Below, piece by piece: positions 30,425 to 41,004 of a stretch of 64,000 nucleotides of DNA; position 1 is the first letter of the stretch; every line of letters begins with the position of its first letter. The notes under the pieces were generated by a model. That model made no database searches, was not told the origin of the DNA, and saw only the letters and a program-made list of their open reading frames with translations. Source of the DNA: Furcasterigmium furcatum (taxonomy: Eukaryota; Ascomycota; Sordariomycetes; Glomerellales; Plectosphaerellaceae); contig BCIA01000002.1 in the NCBI GenBank assembly GCA_001599815.1, positions 868,001-932,000 on the forward strand, in the 5' to 3' direction. A program made the position numbers and the translations under genes.

Positions 30425-33181
30425 CTACGCCTCGCGGCTCTCTGGCGGCACAGTGCCCTCCTGGAGCAGGTCCCTAGAGACGCCGTATGTCCGGCTGAAG
30501 ATGATGGGGCCCACCTCTACCACCACGTCGGGCCTGTGAGCCGGCTCCTCCCCGTCAGCAGAGGCCTGGGGCTCCGGCTGCGGGATGGCCTGGGAGTTGT
30601 CTCCCGGTTCCTCGTTCGCGTCCTCCGCGACGTCGCTGGCCGCTTCCGCCTGTTCCGTCTGCGACCTCTGCAACTTATCGCTCGGCCGGCGGCGGACCAC
30701 GAGGATCGGTATGCCCGGCGCGGTCCGCCGCTCCACATTGGTCGGTATCTCGGGGTCCAGGTCGGCATAGCCCGTGTCCGGAGCGGACATCTCGGCGATC
30801 TGCCTGCTCTTCTTCGCTTCTTCGTGGAGAATGCGGTCCGCGCCGAGAGCCTCGGCGACGAGGGCGTGGAGAGGCGCGCGGTGCCACTTGCGGGTAGGCC
30901 AGCGCTGTCGGAACATGGTGGCGATCCTGGAGCCGATCGACGGGACCAGGCTGAGTATCTGCTTCTGCTCCGCTTCGGCGTCCTCGGGTCCGGCATCTCG
31001 GGGGCCCGGTCCGCTCTGGCTTTTCACGAGCTCGGGGTACATGTCTGGATGGTGCAGGGTGGGCAGATGCGGGATGGTCCAGAATCTGCCTGTTGTCCGC
31101 ACGGGGGTGCTGAGTCGCATCCCGGGGTGCGAAAAGCCCAGTCCTGGCATGGGGATGTCGGGGGAGACCAGGAATGGGCATTTGTCGTAGATTTCGGAGA
31201 CCCTGGCGCGCATTTTATAGCTGGTTTTGCCCTCCATGCAGGCGAGGCGCCAGACGACGCTGAGCGCGTTCGCGTCGCGCATCCGGAAGAAGAGTGCGAA
31301 GAGCTCGTGGTAGGTCGTCTCATCGAATGCCGTTCCGGTATTGTGGAAGCGAGCCAGAGCCACCAGGGCCAAGTCGCGGTCCTGGTGGGACTTAGCGTGA
31401 TTGAGCAAGATGTTCAGCGTGGCAGTGGTAGGGACCGGGCCGTTGGGCTGCTGACGGACGAAGTCCAGGAAATGGATGCACGATGCCAGCTTACCCATCC
31501 GGCCGAGCTCGTTCATGATGGCATCCACGGACCGCCCTCCCATCCAGTCTGGCCCGTAGCGTTGGCTCTGGCTCTCCAAAAACGGGCCTATGCCCTCCCA
31601 GCGACTCCGTGCTTGCTCCAAGTCATAAGTGATAAGATGGTACGCGACAACTTGTCGCCCTTTGTAATCCTTGAGAAGGCCGCGGTCGTTCATGGAGCGG
31701 AAGATGTGTTGCTTCACCTCCTTATCTTCGATGAAATCGAGGAAGCATTTCCACGTGCCGAGGTTCGGCAGGAAGCCGCGGGTGGTCATCCGCTGCAGCA
31801 GGATCTGGAAGCTCATGAGGTCGCCAGCCTGTGCGTTGGATGACAGGAGGATGTTGAAGACGGAGGTGTTCATGGGAACTCCAGCATCGGCCATGCGCTG
31901 GAGGAGGCGTCGTGTCGTTGGGCGGAACGACGAGCCGGACTTGGCAATAAATTCGAGCGCGATCGTGAAGGCGCGCGTCGAAAGGGCGCTCCTCGTTTCC
32001 TCAGCGAGAAGCTGCCTCTCGAGGAGTGATATGGCTGCTGCGCGGGCGTTAGTGCCGGAGCCGTAGTACGCAGTCTTCCGTCGTGCCGAAACCTGCGCAG
32101 CTGTGACGGCAAGCAAGTATTTCTCGAGCGTCTGCTTCGTCCAGACTTGTGGCTCCTTGATTTTTTCGTACTTCTTCCCCCAATAATAGTTTCTGCGGTG
32201 GGATGGACGGTCGGATTTCTGCAAGCTCGACCAGACCATGGCAGACCTGTCTTCGCTTGTGACATCCATGGGAGGCTGCCCTTGGACAATATCCAGAGGA
32301 ACGACTGGTTCAGAGGATGTAATTCCAGCCGCGGAGTGAAGGATCTCGGACTTGGCCGAGTCGATGGCACCATCGCTGCCGGAAAGGACCACCGTTGCTG
32401 CACAGGAGGTAGTATTGTTCGTGGCGTTTTTGGTCGGGGTCTTGCGAAGAACCAGGTCGCAGTCGGTTTTGCGCGCAATGTCCCACAGCGTCTTGTCCAC
32501 CTCGTGAAGGAGCATGTCTGCAACCTCTTCTGATATCGTAAGCACCCGGGAATTCGATGGCGTGTCCCAGGTGGCCAGGGGTGTGCGTTTCCGCAGAACG
32601 TTGAGGTTGAGGCGCCAGTCCGGAAGCTTCAGTTCGTGTTTGGCCTGAAGCTCTTCGACCCGCACTTTTTGAAACATCTTGTTGAAGTATCTGGAAAGGC
32701 TGGATGCAGTCTCTTTCTGATTTGGGTATCGCATGGCGACGGGTTCCAGGATGGAGTCCCTCGAGACCTTAACTCGTGTTTGCTCAGGCTTTGGCGTCTT
32801 GGTGTTTGACGTTACGAAGGGGTCTATCTTGTCCTTCAGAGACATCTCTGCTACGCTTACGAGGCTGTCGACCTCCTCTGCCGCTATAGCTTGCGCACCG
32901 GGTCGACTTAATGCGATGGCGGATGTCGAGGTGTGGTCGTCCGAGGGGGGGTCAGTTAGCGCAGGCCCCGACACCGCTGCGCCAGCACTGACCGTCGCAG
33001 TCTCTCCATGATCGTGCCCCGTCGCTGTCGAGTAGCTGTGGAAAGGTGATCGGTGTCGTCCGGAGGAGCGGGCGGTCGGGGCGCAGGAACATATCCGAGG
33101 ACCCCTGGGAACCAGCGAGATGCCCGAGCCGATTACGGACCAAGACTGGGCTCGCCCTAACAGCTTGATTCCCAGGGACAT
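30425..33181 (-). CDS. mitochondrial pentatricopeptide-repeat protein
   Basis: A single exon of 918 residues. The first ~55 residues are Arg/Ser-rich with almost no acidic residues, a typical mitochondrial presequence ending near FHSYSTATG. The middle holds degenerate PPR-like helical hairpins, clearest around RLLQRMADAGVPMNTSVFNILL and FQILLQRMTTRGFLPNLGTWKCFLDFI, with a further pair near TATLNILLNHAKSHQDRDLALVAL. The C-terminus is charged and low in repeats, ending in a Glu/Ala/Pro-rich tail. Fungal PPR proteins bind mitochondrial transcripts in processing, stability or translation. The specific target cannot be told from sequence; I do not assign a symbol. Confidence 0.82.
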   Translation of the reverse strand: MSLGIKLLGRAQSWSVIGSGISLVPRGPRICSCAPTARSSGRHRSPFHSYSTATGHDHGETATVSAGAAVSGPALTDPPSDDHTSTSAIALSRPGAQAIAAEEVDSLVSVAEMSLKDKIDPFVTSNTKTPKPEQTRVKVSRDSILEPVAMRYPNQKETASSLSRYFNKMFQKVRVEELQAKHELKLPDWRLNLNVLRKRTPLATWDTPSNSRVLTISEEVADMLLHEVDKTLWDIARKTDCDLVLRKTPTKNATNNTTSCAATVVLSGSDGAIDSAKSEILHSAAGITSSEPVVPLDIVQGQPPMDVTSEDRSAMVWSSLQKSDRPSHRRNYYWGKKYEKIKEPQVWTKQTLEKYLLAVTAAQVSARRKTAYYGSGTNARAAAISLLERQLLAEETRSALSTRAFTIALEFIAKSGSSFRPTTRRLLQRMADAGVPMNTSVFNILLSSNAQAGDLMSFQILLQRMTTRGFLPNLGTWKCFLDFIEDKEVKQHIFRSMNDRGLLKDYKGRQVVAYHLITYDLEQARSRWEGIGPFLESQSQRYGPDWMGGRSVDAIMNELGRMGKLASCIHFLDFVRQQPNGPVPTTATLNILLNHAKSHQDRDLALVALARFHNTGTAFDETTYHELFALFFRMRDANALSVVWRLACMEGKTSYKMRARVSEIYDKCPFLVSPDIPMPGLGFSHPGMRLSTPVRTTGRFWTIPHLPTLHHPDMYPELVKSQSGPGPRDAGPEDAEAEQKQILSLVPSIGSRIATMFRQRWPTRKWHRAPLHALVAEALGADRILHEEAKKSRQIAEMSAPDTGYADLDPEIPTNVERRTAPGIPILVVRRRPSDKLQRSQTEQAEAASDVAEDANEEPGDNSQAIPQPEPQASADGEEPAHRPDVVVEVGPIIFSRTYGVSRDLLQEGTVPPESREA

Positions 33182-33561
33182 TTTTTATGACCGGCTCATG
33201 GTGCAGAGGTAGAGGGCTGTCGGAATGGGACGGGGAACGGGGATTTGGTGTGGTGATCGTTGGAAGGCCGTTAAGCTGGGAGGAGCAAAGTTCCGGCCGG
33301 GATTCATTTTCTGCAGGATGCTGGATGGACCTCGAATTCGATGTGGGGCGCTGGTGCCGCATGCTGATTGGCGCGCCGCTCAACATCCACTGTCACTGTC
33401 GTGTGCTACCTATCATGCCTGGTACCTCCTTACTCGGTACCTCGCAAAAGGGACTGATGCTTTGGTAAAGCTACATCCAACTGTATTATGTTGATCCATG
33501 ATAGCTGAAGATTTATGATGGGTATACAAGGAAAATTATGCTTAGAGACCGTCCGCTGTGC
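33182..33561. promoter_or_regulatory. PPR gene upstream region / DysF gene 3' flank
   Basis: 380 bp between the PPR start codon and the stop codon of the upstream gene on the same strand. No motif was recognised. Confidence 0.35.
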
Positions 33562-35059
33562 TCAGGGAAGCTTGCCGGTATTTGTGGGCGCCGGTCCGCT
33601 CTGGTCAGCGCCTTGCAATTCCTCAGGCAATCCGGAGCTCTCATCCAACGCGCCTCTCGACGTGCCCTCCTGCGTCACCTTCTTGACGTCGCTCCAGTAT
33701 GACAAGCGCTTGACTTCCTCGTCCGCATGCTTAATAGCTGCCCCGAGATGCCTTCTCTTCTCTTTCACCATCCCATCGGTGTCCGCTGTCTCCAGGTTGC
33801 CCAGCTCATCGTACACCTGCGTCAGGCGGCTCAGCAGGATTCGCCTCGAGGCCTGGAACACAAATAGGCTCATGATGTCGTGCATATGGTCCTGCAACTC
33901 CTCGAGGCCGTCCCGTGCGTGCTCGAGGTAATTCTCCACGGCCTCGATCTTTTCACGATCGATCCTTGCCGCCCGGAGCACCATCAGGAGCATCCAGACA
34001 TCCTCAATGTCCGGCTTCTCCTCGATGACGCTCTCTCCTTTCGAAAGCTGGCCTATGCTCAGCTTGCTGTTGATGCTGCCGCCATCCGCGACGCTCGCAC
34101 GCGCGCTCAAGACGCTGGACGAGCGGGTGCGGGCTGGGGTGATGTTGAAGTAGTCCGTGTTGAGCATGTGAGGGTCGGAGGGAAGATCCTCGTCCTTCTT
34201 CTTGATCCGCTTCCGGATCCAAGCCCGTCTTCGCACGAACGAGTTCCACCACTTGGGACCGTGCCACGAGAACTTTTTGGAGAACATGAACGAGTACTCC
34301 CAGCCGAACTCGTCCATGGCGACGCCCTCCTCGCGGTTGATGCGCCAGTCTGGCCACGCCCATTCCCAGGACGGGTCCGGCACCTGTGCCGTCGTGATAT
34401 TGGTCGGGCTCGTCTTGTGGAACTGATTTGTCCAGGGCGAGGGGTCGAGATTCCCGAGGGCGGCGCCAGAGAAGAGGGCCGCGCCGCAGACAAAGCAGCC
34501 CCTCTCGTTTTCCCACAGAATATCAATGGCCGTTTCTCGATCGTCGTGCTTCGACTTCGGCCGCTGTGGAGTGCCGTTCGTGGCCGGCGTGTCCCGCTCA
34601 AAGGGTGTTGGTCCTGGCCCCGTTAGCTGCTTCGTTGCCACTTTTTCCCTGGTATCTCAACATACCTTCGACTGCGATTGACGGTTGCGTCGTTTGATTA
34701 TCCAAAGGCTCGCCTCCTTGCTCTCCTTGATTACGTTCGCCCTGGCCCACCGAGTCGGCATCGTCGTCGGGTTGGGTATCAGGCTGCGTGTCTTGGGATG
34801 GTCGAGGGGTAAACTCCTCCCGGGCATCCTGAAACTGGTCCTCGCGATCAACGGCTTCTGGAATCGGCCTGCTCTCGCTCTGCGCCGGGGCGGCCGACTC
34901 AGGCTGAGGGTCTATATTGTCGGCGGGGGCGCCTGGTTGACTGGCCGGGGGCGCCCGCCTGCCACGGCGCTCCTCGTCGACAAGGCCGATTTCATGGTCG
35001 TAGTCGCTGTCCTTCAGAGTCTCGACCCGTCGGGAAGTGCGCTTCGATAGTTGCCGCAT
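33562..35059 (-). CDS. DysF-domain protein (Spo73/Mug65-like)
   Basis: Exons 34666-35059 and 33562-34613 encode 481 residues. The 52-nt intron (GTATGT, GCTAACG branch, GGCCAG) is phase 1, joining SIAVE to GPTPFERD. The first ~130 residues are acidic, Gln/Pro-rich and disordered, starting with a SDYDHEIGLVD-like block. A DysF module follows at about 165-267: ILWENERGCF, the N-DysF WEWAWPDWRIN, and the C-DysF GWEYSFMFSKKFSWHGPKWW-NSFVRRRAWIR. A helical C-terminal region (about 330-450) has no known domain. Close relatives are fission-yeast Mug65 and yeast Spo73, which act at forespore or peroxisome-related membranes. No membrane span is seen, so it is probably peripheral. The domain is certain; the cellular role is inferred. 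Confidence 0.85.
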
Positions 35060-36605
35060 TGCTACAGCTCGTAGTTTGGCATCGCGAGACCAAAGGCAAG
35101 CGTGTTGGCTAGGCTACTTATGTCGCGGTGCTGGCAGCTACCGAGTGTTGAGAGTTTGCCGCCGCCAGCCAGGTCGGTTGCGTGCTGCTGAGATTGGAAG
35201 AAGCAGAGAAAGAGGGCGGCAGCGAGAGCGGCAGGGGAAATGAGCAAAAACCCAGAGATCTGGGCACACGACGCGTACGGTAAGGGGGACGAGGGCTGTC
35301 GGATCGACTAGGCACGCTGGACAAGACGCTAGAGACGAGCGGCGGGCTTGGATCGTCGGTTGGATCGGCAAGGACAGACGAAGCTGGAGGGACGATGAAA
35401 TGGCACACGCGAGGCAGGCTCACGAAGCTCTCTCCAGGGGAGACGAGGCAGGAGGAGCGGTGGTGATACCTCCGTGAGTTTGTTGAGCGGGCTGCGAGGG
35501 AGAGAAAAGAGTCAAGTGCTAGACTTGGCTGGACCAAGTTTGGGGAACACCTGCGAAACAGGGATTCCCTAGGGCAGGTGCTATCGAGGTGTAAATCCGC
35601 GATATCGGCTACCGATTGGCTTCGGCTAGATCAGTCCGTGGCAGTGGGCAGGCAGTGGAGGCCTGAATTCAGCTGTCTAAAATGCATCGTTCAGGAGGCC
35701 TTTGTGAGTCGATGATGCAATAATTTTCCAGCTTGGGGCGTATCCCTGTCGCAGCTCATCTTGGCGCCACCGGTCTGCCCGACTGTGGGAGTCTTCAGAC
35801 TTGCATCTGTCCGCCCAAATGTGACAGTCCAGTACCATTCAGACTGATCCGTATGGAAGCTGAATGGAAGGGATTCTTCCGGATCTGCTCTCAATGCCAG
35901 CCGAAGTTGACTCTTTCAGCTGCAGAAGCTGAAGTGCTAATGAATTGGCCCGTGCTCGCCTGCATTCGGAGTTCCCAGGGCAATCGATGGGCCCTCCCGA
36001 GCCCCCGCATTTCCAGAGCCCACTGTCTCCACAGCGCATCTAGCGGGTATCCCGTCCCATTGAGGCATCGACCTACGTCATGGGTCCAAATGCTCCGATC
36101 ACCTCCAGAGCTATCACGACTTCCACGATGGTCACGACAAGATGGCACAGACAAGCACAAGTAACATCCTGGTCTGAATAGATGATTTATATGTATGCAA
36201 ACTAGACGAGGACCGTATGATAAGCACCTAAATGAGAAACTACCCCTCACCACACCAAGTCACAAGAACAAGAAAGGCCGAGGCGCGAAGCCTGAGGTGT
36301 CGGAGTAGGAGTGACACCTCCGGCATGACGGGAGCGAATGATGTGCAAGTGCCCGCGCACCTGTCACGCTGAGGTACCATCTCCTCCAAGCTTTCTGCCC
36401 GCATTCAACCTGGTCACCTCACGCCGTCAGCCAACTCGAGCAAGCTCATAGCTCACCCCAAATAAGAACCGTCCAATCCGTTTCCAGCTCATCTGGCGTG
36501 ACACTCTCCCTCCTTCAACCTCGCGATCGGCCACTCTTGTTCTCTCCCCAAATCCAAAGCCAAACCAAGCCTCAAGCTCTCACATCACCACAGACATCAG
36601 TCACA
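35060..36605. promoter_or_regulatory. divergent upstream region, no gene recognised
   Basis: 1.55 kb between the DysF start (minus) and the small TM protein start (plus). Both ends are C/T- or G/A-rich, as expected of leaders. The middle (about 35.6-36.4 kb) is less GC-rich. Open frames there show no motif. Confidence 0.4.
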
Positions 36606-37127
36606 ATGTCCAAGTCTAGGATGCCCCTCCTCATCGCCACCGCGGCCGCGGGCGGCGTTGGCTACTACCTCTACAACGCCGGTGGCGACCCCAAGGTCGC
36701 CGAGAAGAAGTTCGAGAGTACGTCTGCTTCCTCACTGCTTCTTCTTCGCCCGAGACTGACACACGCGACAGGCGACGTGCACAAGGCCTCCGCCGATATC
36801 AAGCAGCACCTCCCCGGCCGGGACCCCAACGCCGAGAAGGGCATCGGCAACGCCGGCGCCCGCGTCGGCTCCAAGATCGACAACCTGGTGAGTCTCCATG
36901 CTGACGCGCGAACACCAACCACCCCCGGCAAGGACTGACATGCATGCCGCGCCCAGGCATCCGATGCCGACAAGCAGCTCTCCGCCGCGAAGAGCAACGC
37001 CGAGGCCTATGCGAAGGACGCAAAGGCTGAGGCAATTAAGACCGTCAACGAGTTCGACCGCAAGGTCGAGGACCAAGCCGCCAAGGCCAAGGGCGGCCTG
37101 TCCAGCTGGTTCGGTGGCAGCAAGTGA
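36606..37127 (+). CDS. small single-span protein with LEA-like helical tail
   Basis: Three exons, 36606-36717, 36772-36887 and 36957-37127, encode 132 residues; introns (54 and 69 nt) keep phase. The N-terminus is basic then hydrophobic (MPLLIATAAAGGVGYYLY, about 6-23), a signal-anchor with a GxxGYYLY pattern common in inner mitochondrial membrane proteins. The rest is an amphipathic, Ala/Lys/Asp-rich helix with repeated A-K-A-E/A-K-D patterns ending SSWFGGSK. This size and pattern match proteins annotated in filamentous fungi as 'calcofluor white hypersensitive'; that label is from memory and not proof of function. Location in mitochondria or ER is inference. Confidence 0.72.
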
Positions 37128-37506
37128 GCGATCGTCGCAGGCCGGAACGAGGCCGAGGCGAGGAGGATTGGCCGGAGGGGGCTCGACTCAGAGATTGCAC
37201 GATCCACGCGCGGCGCGATACATACCTCAGTCCACTTGCAGTTCTGCTTACATTAATTTCGGAGTTTGACCGTCAGGGGCTCACTATCGTGACCTCAGAA
37301 CAGCAGCATGCTCACTCACGCTCATCGTCGGTCTTCGCTTCTCGTTGATGAACGCCGAGCCGGCGGTCTTTGAATGATATCAAGAATTCATGCCATGCTT
37401 CGGCGACCACTCTGGTCCTTCGCTCCAGGTGCCCATCTATATCAGCGATCAACAGTTTACAAAGTACACGTGACGCAGCAGCATCATCCCAAGTCATCAC
37501 CGACCT
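37128..37506. other. convergent 3' region
   Basis: 379 bp between the small TM protein and PRP6 stop codons. No feature was recognised. Confidence 0.35.
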
Positions 37507-40359
37507 CTAATTTCCCAGGGTCTCTGCCACCAGCTTCAGGATCTGCTCCGTCTCGACCCGTGCGTTCTCCGGCTTCTTCGCGATCGCCTGCCAGTACTCG
37601 CCGTGCCGTGGCTCGTTCAGCACGCACTTGGTGACCACGTCGTTCCGCTTCTCCTGTGCAGTCGTCAGCATCGTCAGTCCATCACAAAACACGCGTCGCC
37701 GCAAACTCACCTCCGTGCCGTGCTGGAGGAGGAACTTGTAGTACCAAGCCCACGTGTCGCCGTTGTCGCTGTCCAGCACCAGCGCCTTCTCGAACCAGTT
37801 TTGTGCCTTCTCCAGCTTGCGCTCGCCCCAGAACAGTCGCGCCACGGCCACGAACAGAAGGGGGTCGTTGTCCACCTTCTTGATCGCCTCGAGACTGCGC
37901 GGCTTGCGCTGCGTCCGCGCCTCCAGGTGCCAGATCTGCTCGCTCCAGAGGAGTCCGCTCTTGGGAACCTCCTGCAGCGCCTTGGCCATGAGGGACTTGG
38001 CCTGGTTGATGTTGCCGGCACGTCGTTCCACGCGGACGGACTCGCACCATAGCTGCGGGGACTTGGGAACGGCCAGGCGTGCCCGGTCGAGAATACTGCG
38101 GGCCTTGACGACGTTGCCGCCTTGCTCTTCGAGTCGGGAGTAGAGAAGCCAGAGGGGCACGGACTTGGGGACTGCCTTGACGCCTGTGCTATAGGCCTCG
38201 CGGGCTGGGCCGATGCGTGTTTGATCTTCGTAAATCTGTCCCTTGATCATCCACAGTTTCGGTGACGAAGGGAAAAACTGCAGCGCCTGTTGGACGAGGT
38301 CCAGTGCGGCGTCGTTGTTGCCCAACACCCGTTCGAACACGACACTCTTCATCCAGACACGGTCTGTTGGCGCCTTGTCACGGGCGTCCTCCAGAAGCTT
38401 GCGTGCCCGCTCTTGCTGGCCGTTCTCAGCCTCGAGCTTAACAGCGGCGAGCCAGATATCCTCGTTGTCCGGGTTTTGCTTGAACGCCCTGCCCAGCACA
38501 CGTCGTGCGTCGTCCACCTCGCCGGACAGCCACTTCTCCTTTGCCAGCATCATCCATAGGACCTCGCTCTTCGGGCAAGCCTCGACAGCCTTCTCGAGGA
38601 CCTGTGCGAGCGATTCCTTGGTGCCGTGATTTCTTTCCAAGTCGGCGGCTGCCAGCCACAACGTCCTGCTGTTGACGAACACCCTGAGAGCGTAGGAATA
38701 GATAGCCCGTGCCGTTTCGTACTTGCCGCGGTTGATGCTGCCCCTCGCGTCTTCCGTCCACGTGTCTTTCCGGTCGTCGTCCTCGTCCAAGCCCCATCCC
38801 AAGGTTTCCCTGATGATGTCGCCGCACGTGCCGACGGCGCCTTCGTCCTCGCATTTCTCCGCCTCGGCGATCCATTCTTCCCTCTTGGGCATCGCGGACT
38901 CCTTCGCCAGCACGTTGACGGCGCGCTTCATGACGTTGACCTTGCTCTCCGTCTCGCCCTTGGATACGGCGATCTGCTCCTGCAGCCGTGCGGCGGCGAT
39001 CCAAATGTCGTGAGATGTCGGTGCAGCTTTTCGTGCTCTGTTCAGAACCTTCTGGGCATTCTCTGGCGTCTCCAACCTGGCCAGGGCCAGCCAAAGGTCG
39101 ACGGACAGGGGAATAATCTCCGTTGCCTTGGCCAGCAACAGGCGCGCATCGGTAACGTCCTCTTCCAGGTTGACAGCCTCTTTCCACAGCGCCTCGGACT
39201 CTGGGATATGGTCGAGAGCGAGTCGGATGACCCTCTTCTTGGCCCTGGGCTCGTTTTCCAGCTTCATCGCCTCCACCCAGAGCTCGACGGATCGGTCGTT
39301 CTTCTTGATGGCTTCTGCTGCGATAATCTTGGCATTTCGGATGTCGTTGAGGCGGATGTTCTCAAGCCAAACATCCACGCTCTTGGGGCATTGTTGGCAT
39401 CCGCGAGCGATGACGTTCCGTGCTGCTACCGTCTTGCCTGCGAGCTCCTCCAGACGGGCGGCCGCAATCCAACCAGCAGAACTTGTCGGGTTCGTCTTGA
39501 TGACCGAGGTCAGGAGTTCTCGGGCACGGTTGATGTCTGCGACCTGGGCTTGCATCCCGTTCAGCATGCTCTTGTCCAGACTGGTCATATAGCCCTTGGG
39601 GTCGATGCTCGTCGAGCTACCCGCGACCGAGTCGCCGCCACCGTGCGAAGCTTGCTCCAGCCTGGACTTGAGCACCTTGTCTCGAGCAGCACCGATCTTG
39701 GCGAAGTTGGTCATGGTCCCGTCCGCGCCTTCGGCATTGGAGGCCATCCCCTCGTCGGATATCGTCGTCGACATCTCGGTCGAGTCTCTGGCGGCGGCAA
39801 GGACGCTGTCCGGCACGGCGTAGTGTCTTTGTCTGAGGTTGAGCCTCGCGCGCTTGTTCTTGCCCGTAAGGTCTCCGACCTCCGGCAGCGCCGCCCACTC
39901 CTCGTCGGTCACGGCGCCCAGTGCTCGCTTCAGGTCGGCGAACTGCTGGGAGATCTTGGGGTTGTTGCGCTCGTATTCGTCTTTCTCGGCTTGTTCACGG
40001 GCTTCTCGTTGCTTCTGGCGCCGCCTGCCCATCTTCTCGTCGATTTCCTGCCAGATCCTGTCGGCCTCCTCGTCGTCCTTGTCGTAGAGGCCGCCGGCAA
40101 ACAGGCCGACCTCGTTGTCTGGGTCCCTGAACCGTTCATCGTCCTTTTCGTCGTCCTTCTCATTATCCTTCTTGTTTTCGCCGCCGAGGCCGAGCTGCGC
40201 GGCGCGCTTCGCGACAGCTTCCTTGATCTGGTCTTCGCTGGGTCCGTCTCTCGCTGGACCAAGATCGGATCGCGTTGTGAAGCCTGTCGCGCCTCGGCCG
40301 ATACCAGCGATGTAGTTCTCGGGGGCCGGCTGGCTGAGGAAGTCGCGTCGGCTCGCCAT
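37507..40359 (-). CDS. PRP6: Prp6/prp1 U4/U6.U5 tri-snRNP splicing factor
   Basis: Exon 1 (37711-40359) and exon 2 (37507-37653) give 931 residues. The intron at 37654-37710 (57 nt, GTGAGT, GCTGAC branch, GCACAG) is in frame and stop-free. Its removal joins LLQHGTE to EKRNDVV, the conserved family sequence, so retention would add 19 foreign residues. The N-terminal PRP1 domain is visible (NYIAGIGRGATGFTTRSDLG, then DNEVGLFAGGLYDKDDEEAD). A long array of HAT/TPR-like repeats follows from about residue 270 to the end, with repeated W-x-x-x-(A/L)-x-L-E and P-x-S-x-x-LW patterns. In the family, the protein bridges U5 and U4/U6 in the tri-snRNP in the nucleus. A confident call. Confidence 0.96.
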   Translation of the reverse strand: MASRRDFLSQPAPENYIAGIGRGATGFTTRSDLGPARDGPSEDQIKEAVAKRAAQLGLGGENKKDNEKDDEKDDERFRDPDNEVGLFAGGLYDKDDEEADRIWQEIDEKMGRRRQKQREAREQAEKDEYERNNPKISQQFADLKRALGAVTDEEWAALPEVGDLTGKNKRARLNLRQRHYAVPDSVLAAARDSTEMSTTISDEGMASNAEGADGTMTNFAKIGAARDKVLKSRLEQASHGGGDSVAGSSTSIDPKGYMTSLDKSMLNGMQAQVADINRARELLTSVIKTNPTSSAGWIAAARLEELAGKTVAARNVIARGCQQCPKSVDVWLENIRLNDIRNAKIIAAEAIKKNDRSVELWVEAMKLENEPRAKKRVIRLALDHIPESEALWKEAVNLEEDVTDARLLLAKATEIIPLSVDLWLALARLETPENAQKVLNRARKAAPTSHDIWIAAARLQEQIAVSKGETESKVNVMKRAVNVLAKESAMPKREEWIAEAEKCEDEGAVGTCGDIIRETLGWGLDEDDDRKDTWTEDARGSINRGKYETARAIYSYALRVFVNSRTLWLAAADLERNHGTKESLAQVLEKAVEACPKSEVLWMMLAKEKWLSGEVDDARRVLGRAFKQNPDNEDIWLAAVKLEAENGQQERARKLLEDARDKAPTDRVWMKSVVFERVLGNNDAALDLVQQALQFFPSSPKLWMIKGQIYEDQTRIGPAREAYSTGVKAVPKSVPLWLLYSRLEEQGGNVVKARSILDRARLAVPKSPQLWCESVRVERRAGNINQAKSLMAKALQEVPKSGLLWSEQIWHLEARTQRKPRSLEAIKKVDNDPLLFVAVARLFWGERKLEKAQNWFEKALVLDSDNGDTWAWYYKFLLQHGTEVSLRRRVFCDGLTMLTTAQEKRNDVVTKCVLNEPRHGEYWQAIAKKPENARVETEQILKLVAETLGN

Positions 40360-41004
40360 GGTGTCCTTTTCGTCGCCGGACCGGTGGTGGGTGTCGAGGC
40401 GGCAGGTCGAGTGTTGAGAGGGAGAAAGTTCTCAGGCAGCACGCGGCTGGTGGCTCGGACTGGGTTTGGAGAAGCTTCACAAGGCTGAGGTGCGCTAAAG
40501 TTTTCGATTGGAAGGATCCATGATAAGCCCCTGTCGGAAAGATGGCCAGACCCACATCGACCGGCTCGAGCATGTCAAACATCGGAGAATTGAGAAGAGA
40601 TATGATCGTTCCCTTCACTTCAGGAGATTGAGACGGCTACTTTCTCCACGTTAAGGTACTCGTTTGAACTATTTAAGAATGCCAATCCTGAAACTGGCTT
40701 ATAGCCGCTCCTTTGGTCAGGGGACTGAACCATGAAGGCCCCCGCCAGGTCTGTACAGTGGTCTCCCCTGTATTTTCTGACCGCCACGCCCTGTAGCATC
40801 CCTTCGGCTCGTGGCGGGGAGGGGNCCACTAAAATTTTCCAGAGACATCAAATCCAAACTGCATTTTGTTCGGTGAAGTGCCCCGCGATCACCGACTCTT
40901 TTGCATCCTCGCGATAATCTGAGTGCCGACACCTTGCTCCGACCCAGCTTGGTCCCCTTGGAATCGCATACGGCATACTACCCTTGACCTACATTCTCGA
41001 CATC
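40360..41004. promoter_or_regulatory. divergent upstream region of PRP6 and DIM1
   Basis: 645 bp between start codons, with one ambiguous base (n at 40825). Short open frames here carry no motif. Nothing specific was recognised. Confidence 0.4.

Noticed and set aside
30536..31843. 435-codon plus-strand open frame opposite the PPR gene
   Set aside because: Antisense shadow in GC-rich DNA; no motif, while the minus strand has presequence and PPR-like repeats.
38626..40488. 620-codon open frame on the plus strand opposite PRP6
   Set aside because: It is an antisense shadow of a strongly conserved coding sequence; its composition follows the codon bias of the other strand and it shows no domain.
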